In this document: one piece after another, positions 1 to 5,976 of the stretch
Numbering within the stretch: position 1 is the first letter of the stretch
Layout of the letters: each line of letters begins with the position of its first letter
Source of the DNA: Lachnospiraceae bacterium UBA3774
Lineage (GTDB): Bacteria; Bacillota; Clostridia; Lachnospirales; Lachnospiraceae
Assembly: GCA_002369255.1 (NCBI GenBank)
Contig: DFFO01000039.1
Span: 14,177-32,138, forward strand
Reading direction: 5' to 3'
Length of the DNA stretch: 17,962 bases
Notes under the pieces: model-generated
Database searches by the model: none
Told to the model about the DNA's origin: nothing
Seen by the model: the letters and a program-made list of their open reading frames with translations, nothing else
Program-made: the position numbers and the translations under genes

Positions 1-618
1 AAGCTGAGAAACCAGATGCGTGCCGAGATTATCAAGCTCCGTCAGAGAATCAACACCACCTTCGTATATGTTACTCATGACCAGACCGAAGCTATGACTC
101 TCGGAGACCGTATTGTTATCATGAAGGACGGCGTTGTTCAGCAGATAGGTACTCCTCAGGAAGTATTTGACAATCCCGCAAATCTCTTTGTAGCAGGATT
201 TATCGGAGTTCCGCAGATGAACTTCTTCGATGCGAAGCTCAGAAAAGAAGACGGAAAATACTTTGTTGAGATCGGCGGCATCAGCCTTCCTGTATCGGAT
301 GAGAAAAACGCGAAGCTTGCCGCAAACGGCGTAGGCTCCAAGGATATCACCCTTGGTGTTCGCCCCGATCACATCGTTCTGATGGGTGAGGGTGAGCAGA
401 TGCTTCACGGCAAGGTAGAGGTCAGCGAAATGATGGGATCGTCAGTTCATCTTCATCTCAATTTCCAGGGTCAGGAGCTTATCATCATCGCTCAGACTAT
501 GGACTTTGAGGGCGTTCATCAGCAGCTCTTCTCCTATGGACAGGAAATTGCGTTTACCTTCGGCGGAAACGTAATGCACCTCTTCGACAAGGAAACCGGA
601 GAAAGCCTGACGTTCTAA
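1..618 (+). CDS. Sugar ABC transporter ATP-binding protein, C-terminal part (MsmK/UgpC type)
   Basis: This reading frame is open from base 1 and its start lies outside the window. It encodes the end of a nucleotide-binding subunit that would power uptake of a sugar or sugar-phosphate at the membrane. The H-loop region VTHDQTEAMTLGDRI follows the usual spacing, and the next segment (IGTPQEVFDNPANLFVAGFIG) is typical of MsmK/UgpC/MalK ATPases. The remainder, including GVRPDHI, is the TOBE-type regulatory and substrate-sensing region of that family. Walker A, the signature motif and Walker B are upstream and not visible. The gene ends at TAA 616-618 and is followed by a terminator, so it is the last gene of its unit. 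The family call is confident; the transported sugar cannot be told from this part. Confidence 0.9.
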   Translation, partial: KLRNQMRAEIIKLRQRINTTFVYVTHDQTEAMTLGDRIVIMKDGVVQQIGTPQEVFDNPANLFVAGFIGVPQMNFFDAKLRKEDGKYFVEIGGISLPVSDEKNAKLAANGVGSKDITLGVRPDHIVLMGEGEQMLHGKVEVSEMMGSSVHLHLNFQGQELIIIAQTMDFEGVHQQLFSYGQEIAFTFGGNVMHLFDKETGESLTF

Positions 619-621
619 TCG

Positions 622-664
622 CCGAGGCCCCAGGAAGGCCCCGCAGCAATCAGCTGCGACTCGG
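622..664 (+). other. Nested hairpin just after the ABC ATPase gene
   Basis: An outer pair CCGAG (622-626) with CTCGG (660-664) encloses an inner hairpin GCAGC (643-647), loop AATCA, GCTGC (653-657). The left part also has two GGCCCC copies. It lies between the stop codon and the terminator and has no U-tract of its own. It may be a 3'-end stabilising structure or processing site; the function is unknown. Confidence 0.4.
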
Positions 665-699
665 AGCGGGCCAAAGGCAATTAAATCATTATTATTCTT

Positions 700-732
700 A
701 GAGGGCGACTGCTAAAGTCGGCCCTCTTTTTT
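700..732 (+). terminator. Rho-independent terminator of the ABC ATPase unit
   Basis: AGAGGGC-GAC (700-709) pairs with GTC-GCCCTCT (717-727, one bulged G) around a seven-base loop. A run of six T residues (727-732) follows directly. The stem is long and GC-rich, as expected for intrinsic termination. Confidence 0.92.
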
Positions 733-737
733 GCGCC

Positions 738-1143
738 GTTTTTGCGCATCTCACAGGATGCACCCACCCTGGGCGCATTAGGCGTGCGGTCGGGTGCAGA
801 GGAGAGCACTTTTGTCTGTAGTGCACCCGCGAAGCGCCCCGCGCCAGCAACTTCGGGTGCAGAGGAGAGCAAAGTTCCTCCCAGTGCACCCATCCAGAGC
901 GCATTAGGCGTGCGGCCGGGTGCAGAGGGGAGCAAAGTTCCTCCCAGTGCACCCATCTAGAGCGAATTAGGCGTGCATCCGGGTGCAGAGGAGAGCACTT
1001 TTGCCTGTAGTGCACCCGCGAAGCGCCCCACGCCGGCAACTTTGGGTGCAGAGGGGAGCAAAGTTCCTCCCAGTGCACCCATCCAGAGCGCATTAGGCGT
1101 GCGGCCGGGTGCAGAGGAATGCACTTTTGCCTGTAGTGCACCC
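738..1143. repeat. 63-bp tandem array of 37-bp palindromic units with two alternating spacer types
   Basis: Six 37-bp units start at 792, 855, 918, 981, 1044 and 1107, an exact 63-bp period. Each begins GGGTGCA and ends TGCACCC. Type A units (1, 4, 6) have a core with GCACTTTTG...AGTGC. Type B units (2, 3, 5) have GAGGRGAGCAAAGTTCCTC, which extends the outer hairpin. The 26-bp spacers are also of two types: A is always followed by GCGAAGCGCCCC..., and B by ATCYAGAGCG.... The bases 766-791 resemble the B spacer, and a half-unit TGCACCC ends at 765, so a decayed seventh unit sits on the left. Because 63 is a multiple of three, several frames on both strands stay open with 21-residue repeats, but none has a convincing start or a known domain. 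The array fills the space between the terminator and the riboswitch promoter. Confidence 0.9.
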
Positions 1144-1181
1144 CTATCAATCCCGGCGGTAATATTTCTCTTAAAAACCCC

Positions 1182-1210
1182 TTTACATAATAAAACAATA
1201 ATGATATAAT
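1182..1210 (+). promoter_or_regulatory. Sigma-A type promoter for the glycine riboswitch and symporter
   Basis: The -35 box TTTACA is at 1182-1187 and the -10 box TATAAT at 1205-1210, with an ideal 17-base spacer. Transcription should start near 1217, about 60 bases before the aptamer core. Confidence 0.85.
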
Positions 1211-1216
1211 GCGAAA

Positions 1217-1411
1217 ACGTTATGAATAATAATCCCTGTGAGGCGGCAGGATCTGCGGAGACTGCTTGCGGAGGGAACTCTGGAGAATCCCGTTTGAGCG
1301 GGTGCCGAAGGTGCAAGGCTTTTTAAAAGCCGAATCTCTCAGGCAAAAGGACAGAAGATGCAGGACCTTACGAGGTTTTCCGGAGTCGCTTGATTTTCAA
1401 GCGATTTTTTT
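1217..1411 (+). promoter_or_regulatory. Glycine riboswitch, single aptamer, with terminator platform
   Basis: The core 1277-1358 matches a glycine (gcvT-type) aptamer closely. It shows CTCTGGAGA (1278-1286), hairpin CCCG/CGGG (1289-1302), the conserved GCCGAAGGTGCAAG (1304-1317), hairpin GGCTTT/AAAGCC (1317-1331), TCTCTCAGG (1335-1343) and CAAAAGGACAGA (1344-1355). Its layout is that of the second aptamer of tandem switches. No complete first aptamer lies upstream: 1230-1276 holds only GC-rich pieces with a small hairpin GCAG/CTGC, so this is a singlet, perhaps with a 5' ghost aptamer. The platform is a hairpin TCGCTTGA (1386-1393) with TCAAGCGA (1397-1404) and seven T residues. Whether glycine turns the symporter on or off cannot be decided, because the competing antiterminator is not clear. 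Confidence 0.93.
1386..1411 (+). terminator. Riboswitch-controlled terminator
   Basis: An eight-base perfect stem TCGCTTGA/TCAAGCGA with a TTT loop is followed by T7 (1405-1411). It lies 27 bases after the last conserved aptamer base and about 150 bases before the symporter start, so it acts as the expression platform rather than the end of a gene. Confidence 0.88.
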
Positions 1412-1563
1412 GTTGAAAAGGTCTTTGCCCGTTAGTGTTTGTATAAAACCTGAACGGAAGAGACATCGCGAGAAAGGCAGTGTTGCAGACAAAAAGCAGC
1501 CCCGCGCGATCATAAAAGACCGCCGAAAACCTGGCGAGGCGGCGCCGGAAAGGAAAGGAAGTT

Positions 1564-2979
1564 ATGAAAGCAATTGAGGAATTTTTAATGCCCATAGTGA
1601 GCGACATCAACACGTATTTGTCAAACTATATCCTGGTGTTTTTGCTCGTGGGTGTAGGACTGTGGTTTACGATAAAAACCAGATTCGTGCAGGTAAGGTG
1701 CTTCGGAGAAGGAATGAGAAAAACCTTCGGCAATCTAAGGCTGTTCGGAAAAAAACATGACAGCGGAATGAGCTCATTTCAGGCGCTTGCTACCGCGATT
1801 GCGGCGCAGATAGGAACCGGAAATATCGTCGGAGCGTCGGGCGCTATCCTGGTAGGCGGCCCAGGAGCCATTTTCTGGATGTGGGTTATCGCATTTTTCG
1901 GAATGGCAACGATATATGCGGAAGCCACTCTTGCAGTAAAAACAAGAAAGATAGATGAAAACGGAAACGTTCAAGGCGGCCCTGTTTATTATATAAGGAC
2001 GGCGTTTAAAGGAAGATTCGGCAAGGCGCTGGCGGGATTTTTCGCTGTTGCCATAATACTCGCGCTCGGATTTATGGGCTGCATGGTTCAGTCAAACTCC
2101 ATCGGCTCAACTGCGGAAACGGCCTTCGGTATTCCTGCATGGGTCATGGGCGTCGTTCTCGTGCTGATATGCGCTATTATTTTCATCGGGGGAGTGAAGC
2201 GCCTTGCGTCAGTTACGGAAAAAATCGTACCTGTAATGGCGTGCATTTTTATTCTCGGCGCGATCATAGTAATTATAGCTCGTATTAAATATATTCCCGA
2301 AACATTCGGCATGATATTTCGATATGCGTTCCAGCCCCAGGCAATCCTCGGCGGCACGCTTGGATTCGCCATAAAAGAAGCAATCAGTCAGGGCGCAAAA
2401 AGAGGACTGTTTTCAAATGAAGCCGGCATGGGTTCTACTCCTCACGCACACGCGCAGGCCAACGTAAAAGATCCTCATGATCAGGGAGTAGTGGCGATGA
2501 TAGGTGTATTTATCGACACGTTTATCGTTCTTACGCTTAACGCGATTGTCATCATATCCACGCTTTACACGCAAGATGGCCCGCTGGCAGGCGGTTATAC
2601 CGGAGCGGCGGCGGAGACGCTGACGAAAACAAATCTGGCGCAGACCGCGTTCGGAACGGTATTCGGGGAAACCTTCGGGTCGATTTTCGTTGCTGTGTGC
2701 CTGTTCTTCTTTGCTTTTTCAACCATACTCTCATGGAATCTTTTCGGAAAAATAAATGCCAACTATCTTTTCGGGAGAAAAAGCGTCGAGGCATCGACAC
2801 TTGTTTACACTATAATAGCCATCGCGTTTATTTTTGTAGGAACAGTTGTATCAAATGATTTTGTATGGGAACTGACCGACATGTTCAACAATATCATGGT
2901 CATTCCAAACGCGCTCGCGCTGTTCGCCTTGACGGGCCTTGTGGTTGGAATGGTGAAAAAAAGAAAGGCAGCAGATTAA
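1564..2979 (+). CDS. Alanine/glycine:cation (sodium) symporter, AGCS family
   Basis: This 471-residue inner-membrane protein has the usual AGCS length and many hydrophobic helices. Recognisable family stretches are FQALATAIAAQIGTGNIVGA (about residues 73-92, the family's substrate/cation site), GGPGAIFWMWVIAFFGMATIYAEA, GGPVYYI, and GAKRGLFSNEAGMGSTPHAHA in the second half. It should import glycine or alanine with sodium. The start ATG at 1564 has AAAGGAAAGGAAG just upstream. The glycine riboswitch in its leader links expression to cellular glycine, which supports glycine as a main substrate. It is followed by its own terminator and is therefore monocistronic. Confidence 0.95.
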   Translation: MKAIEEFLMPIVSDINTYLSNYILVFLLVGVGLWFTIKTRFVQVRCFGEGMRKTFGNLRLFGKKHDSGMSSFQALATAIAAQIGTGNIVGASGAILVGGPGAIFWMWVIAFFGMATIYAEATLAVKTRKIDENGNVQGGPVYYIRTAFKGRFGKALAGFFAVAIILALGFMGCMVQSNSIGSTAETAFGIPAWVMGVVLVLICAIIFIGGVKRLASVTEKIVPVMACIFILGAIIVIIARIKYIPETFGMIFRYAFQPQAILGGTLGFAIKEAISQGAKRGLFSNEAGMGSTPHAHAQANVKDPHDQGVVAMIGVFIDTFIVLTLNAIVIISTLYTQDGPLAGGYTGAAAETLTKTNLAQTAFGTVFGETFGSIFVAVCLFFFAFSTILSWNLFGKINANYLFGRKSVEASTLVYTIIAIAFIFVGTVVSNDFVWELTDMFNNIMVIPNALALFALTGLVVGMVKKRKAAD

Positions 2980-3021
2980 AGGAAATCTGGCGATAATGAG
3001 CCGTTGACAAAATATATCGTA

Positions 3022-3047
3022 AAAAAGACCGGGCCGCCGGTCTTTTT
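3022..3047 (+). terminator. Rho-independent terminator after the symporter
   Basis: AAAAAGACCGG (3022-3032) pairs perfectly with CCGGTCTTTTT (3037-3047) around the loop GCCG. The T-run on one side and A-run on the other make it potentially bidirectional. Confidence 0.93.
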
Positions 3048-3286
3048 GATATTACAAAGCTTTGTGACAAAAAAGGAAAATATTTAAAAACTCTATAAGT
3101 TGAATTATTGTGAAAAATATCTGATTTTTAAAGACGGATATGCCATGTCTGAAGATGAAGCCGTAAAGCAGGGTAGGATAGATGCAGAGAAGTAGCCGTT
3201 TTTCGTGAGGGTTTTTGCGCAAACGAAAACAATCAGACAAAAAATCTACTTCAAGAAAATAACCACCCAAATCCGCAAAATATTTC
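3048..3286. other. AT-rich spacer without a supported gene
   Basis: This stretch lies between the symporter terminator and the T-box promoter. The only coding-like trace is a short open frame 3091-3195 on the plus strand, ending KDGYAMSEDEAVKQ...DAEK then TAG. It has no ribosome binding site and may be the tail of a decayed gene. The minus-strand open frame over the same bases shows no family features. Confidence 0.5.
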
Positions 3287-3315
3287 TTGACAACCCCGCC
3301 TGCGGGCGGTAGAAT
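3287..3315 (+). promoter_or_regulatory. Strong promoter of the T-box operon
   Basis: The -35 box TTGACA is perfect at 3287-3292, and the -10 box TAGAAT at 3310-3315 lies after a 17-base spacer. The spacer holds an inverted repeat CCGCC (3296-3300), TGCG, GGCGG (3305-3309), which could be an operator. Transcription should begin near 3322, just ahead of the T-box. Confidence 0.85.
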
Positions 3316-3324
3316 GCACTTAAT

Positions 3325-3590
3325 TTCATATTTTAAAGGCTGTGACGAAGACGGCTGAAGATGGAATCGATGAGAGATAGGGCGATTTGCTGCGAGCCCG
3401 AAGAGGAAGTCTTCAATAGCCCATCACTTCCGAGCCGAAGTTCTGAAACGAAAAGGATTAGGAGCTTACGTGATTGCTGCGTTAAGGCATAGGGGTTGTT
3501 GGACTCTGATGAGTGGCGATTTTTATCGCAAATTGAGTGGTACCGCGGGTTATATGCTCGTCTCAATATTTTGAGGCGAGCATTTTTATT
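3325..3590 (+). promoter_or_regulatory. T-box riboswitch (tRNA-sensing leader), best read as isoleucine-specific
   Basis: The T-box core GAGTGGTACCGCGGG is at 3535-3549. Stem I starts with CGGC (3352-3355) paired to GCCG (3434-3437), then a kink-turn-like loop (TGAAGAT opposite GA), then GGAA (3363-3366) paired to TTCC (3428-3431). Its apical part is GGGC...GCTGCGAG...CCC (about 3380-3399). Stem III is GCGAT/ATCGC (3516-3529). In the antiterminator, TTGAG (3533-3537) can pair with CTCAA (3562-3566), which otherwise forms the terminator. The bulge TGGT (3538-3541) demands a tRNA ending ACCA, that is A73. Just 5' of the TTCC strand is CCATCAC. Reading ATC (3423-3425) followed by A gives Ile, whose tRNA has A73. 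Neighbouring readings CAT/CAC (His, C73) and TCA (Ser, G73) do not fit. Uncharged tRNA would promote readthrough. Confidence 0.93.
3555..3590 (+). terminator. T-box terminator
   Basis: TGCTCGTCTCAA (3555-3566) pairs with TTGAGGCGAGCA (3571-3582) around TATT, with one G-T pair, and is followed by TTTTTATTTT. It is mutually exclusive with the antiterminator formed by 3533-3566. Confidence 0.93.
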
Positions 3591-3644
3591 TTGCGAAAAA
3601 AGCCTCACAGTATGATTCTTTTTGAAGAAAGAAGGAGGAAAAAT

Positions 3645-5915
3645 ATGGCACAGGCAGGATCGGAAAAACTCCGGGAAATCGGAGCAAGAATCCGTGAAAT
3701 GCGCGAGATCAGCGGCTTTACTGAGGCTGAGATGGCGGAAAAATCAGAAGTTTCGCTGGATGAATACCTGAACTACGAAGACGGAAACCTGGACTTCCCG
3801 TTTACTTTTATTTATAACTGTTCGCGCGTTTTCGGTGTGGGAACGACAGACCTTATCGAAGGACAGTCGGCAGCGCACCTTTCCTCATACACCGTGACCA
3901 GAAAAGGCGGCGGACAGGAGACGGCGAGAGAGGAAGGCATAGAAATAAAAAACCTCGCCTCGAAATTCTCGCAGAAGATCGGCTCGCCCTACCTTGTCAG
4001 ATACGAATATGACGAAGCTCTTCAGGACGCCCCGATCCACACCACCACCCACTCGGGACAGGAATTTGACTACATACTGAGCGGCCGCCTAAAGGTGCGG
4101 GTCGGTGACAATATCGAATACCTCAGTGAAGGCGACAGCATTTATTACAACAGCTCCGAGCCTCACGGAATGATAGCCGTGGGCGGCGCGGACTGCAACT
4201 TTATCGCGATAGTTCTTCCCGGCGAAAAGAAAGAAGAGGAACTGGTCAGAGCAACCCTGCTTCCGACGGGAGACGAGCTAAAGACTCCTGAAGTCGCATC
4301 GGGCTTTATAGAAACAAAACAAAATGAAAACGGCGTACTTACCGCCATCGAGTTCAAAAACGAAGAGAAATTCAATTTTGCTTTTGACGTGGTTGACGCA
4401 CTCGGAAGAACAAAACCCGACAAACTCGCCATGCTGCACATATCGGAAGACAAAACGGAAAGGCGTTTTACTTTCCGGGACATGAAGCGCGAATCCTCGC
4501 GCGCTGCCAACTATTTTAAGGCGCTTGGAATAAAAAGAGGAGATCGGGTAATGCTGGTGCTTCGCCGCCGGTATCAATTCTGGTTTGCGATCCTCGGACT
4601 GCACAAGCTTGGCGCGATAGCCATTCCGGCCACGGATCAGCTGCAGAGCCATGATTTTGAATACAGATTTACCACGGCGGGCGTTTCGGCTGTCATCTGC
4701 ACGGGAAACAATACCGCAAAAGCCATTGAAACCGCCGAGAAAAACTGCGGTATCGCTCTGACAAAGATCAAGGTCGGAGACAAGCTCGAAGGCTGGCATG
4801 ATTTTGATGAAGAATATGAAATATACAGCACGCATGTAAAACGCACCGATCTTTCGCCGTGCGGCAGCGACCCGATGTTGATGTTCTTCACGTCGGGCAC
4901 CACCGGCTATCCGAAGATAGCTGTTCATAATTACAAATATCCGCTCGGTCACTATATTACCGCGAAATATTGGCATGGCGTGAGCGAAAACGGGCTTCAC
5001 TTCACCATTTCCGAAACCGGCTGGGGAAAGGCTCTCTGGGGCAAGCTTTACGGACAGTGGCTGTCCGAGGGCGCGGTCTTTACTTACGATTTTAACCGTT
5101 TTGACGCCGCCGACATACTGCCGATGTTCGCAAAGTACCACATCACGTCATTTTGCGCGCCGCCCACGATGCTGCGCATGATGATAAGAGACGACATCAG
5201 CAAATACGATCTTTCTTCGATAGTACATATGACTACGGCCGGAGAAGCGCTGAACCCCGAGGTCTTCAAAAAATTCTACGAAGCGACGGGACTTCGCATT
5301 CATGAGGCTTTCGGCCAAACAGAGACCACCATGTCCATCGGCAATCTTATCGGAGAAGATATCAAGGTCGGCTCGATGGGCAAGGCTTCGCCGCTGTATG
5401 AGATAGAGCTTATGGACTCGGACGGAAATATCGTATCGGCAGGTGAAAACGGAGAGATCGTAATAAAAATATCCGACAAGATCCCCTGCGGCCTGTTTGA
5501 CGGCTATTACAACGACGAGGAATCCACAAAAGCCGTTATGCACGACGGCTGGTACCATACCAGAGACGTGGCCTGGCGGGATGAAGACGGCTACTTCTGG
5601 TACGTGGGAAGAACCGATGACGTCATCAAATCTTCGGGCTACCGCATAGGACCGTTTGAAATAGAAAACGTCATCATGGAGCTGCCCTACGTCCTTGAGT
5701 GCGGCGTTTCGCCCGCGCCAGACCCCATCAGAGGACAGGTCATAAAGGCGACGATAGTCCTGGTAAAAGGCACGGAGGCTTCCGAGGAACTGAAAAAAGA
5801 GATCCAGAACTATGTAAAGACAAACACCGCTCCCTACAAATACCCGAGAATAGTGGAATTCAGGGACGAACTGCCCAAAACAATAAGTGGTAAAATAATT
5901 AGAAATATGTTATGA
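3645..5915 (+). CDS. XRE-cupin-acyl-CoA synthetase fusion, copy 1
   Basis: This 756-residue protein has three parts. Residues about 8-75 resemble an XRE helix-turn-helix. Residues about 120-190 are a cupin with H132, H136, E140 and H174 at the expected metal positions. The rest is an AMP-forming acyl-CoA synthetase of the acetate/benzoate-CoA ligase kind, with TSGTTGYPK at 416-424, FGQTETT, SSGYRIGPFEIE and the C-terminal catalytic Lys750 in SGKIIR. It should activate a carboxylic acid with ATP and CoA. The ATG at 3645 was chosen because AAGGAGG sits just upstream; the longer open frame would begin inside the T-box. Arg640 replaces the glycine of the usual YxTGD motif, whereas copy 2 keeps it, so activity may be changed. 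The domains suggest a synthetase that carries its own regulator or ligand-binding module. The substrate is unknown. Confidence 0.9.
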   Translation: MAQAGSEKLREIGARIREMREISGFTEAEMAEKSEVSLDEYLNYEDGNLDFPFTFIYNCSRVFGVGTTDLIEGQSAAHLSSYTVTRKGGGQETAREEGIEIKNLASKFSQKIGSPYLVRYEYDEALQDAPIHTTTHSGQEFDYILSGRLKVRVGDNIEYLSEGDSIYYNSSEPHGMIAVGGADCNFIAIVLPGEKKEEELVRATLLPTGDELKTPEVASGFIETKQNENGVLTAIEFKNEEKFNFAFDVVDALGRTKPDKLAMLHISEDKTERRFTFRDMKRESSRAANYFKALGIKRGDRVMLVLRRRYQFWFAILGLHKLGAIAIPATDQLQSHDFEYRFTTAGVSAVICTGNNTAKAIETAEKNCGIALTKIKVGDKLEGWHDFDEEYEIYSTHVKRTDLSPCGSDPMLMFFTSGTTGYPKIAVHNYKYPLGHYITAKYWHGVSENGLHFTISETGWGKALWGKLYGQWLSEGAVFTYDFNRFDAADILPMFAKYHITSFCAPPTMLRMMIRDDISKYDLSSIVHMTTAGEALNPEVFKKFYEATGLRIHEAFGQTETTMSIGNLIGEDIKVGSMGKASPLYEIELMDSDGNIVSAGENGEIVIKISDKIPCGLFDGYYNDEESTKAVMHDGWYHTRDVAWRDEDGYFWYVGRTDDVIKSSGYRIGPFEIENVIMELPYVLECGVSPAPDPIRGQVIKATIVLVKGTEASEELKKEIQNYVKTNTAPYKYPRIVEFRDELPKTISGKIIRNML

Positions 5916-5976
5916 TAATCTTTTAAGCGCAATGCCGAAAAAAGGCTTTTAAAGCCAAAAATAGGGAAAGTTTATC

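Noticed and set aside
738..1143. CRISPR array (37-bp repeats with 26-bp spacers)
   Set aside because: The spacers are not unique: only two types occur and they follow the unit type. The repeats also vary inside, and no cas gene is present.
698..1198. Minus-strand protein of 166 residues with 21-residue repeats (VHWEELCSPLHP...)
   Set aside because: It is a by-product of the 63-bp DNA period, which keeps several frames open on both strands. It runs through the terminator and the riboswitch promoter and has no supported start.
1266..1577. Plus-strand ORF of 103 residues
   Set aside because: It lies across the glycine riboswitch and its terminator and overlaps the symporter start; its composition follows the RNA structure.
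3537..3644. Longer N-terminus for the first XRE-cupin synthetase
   Set aside because: This start lies in the T-box core and the extension runs through the terminator. The ATG at 3645 has a strong AAGGAGG site.
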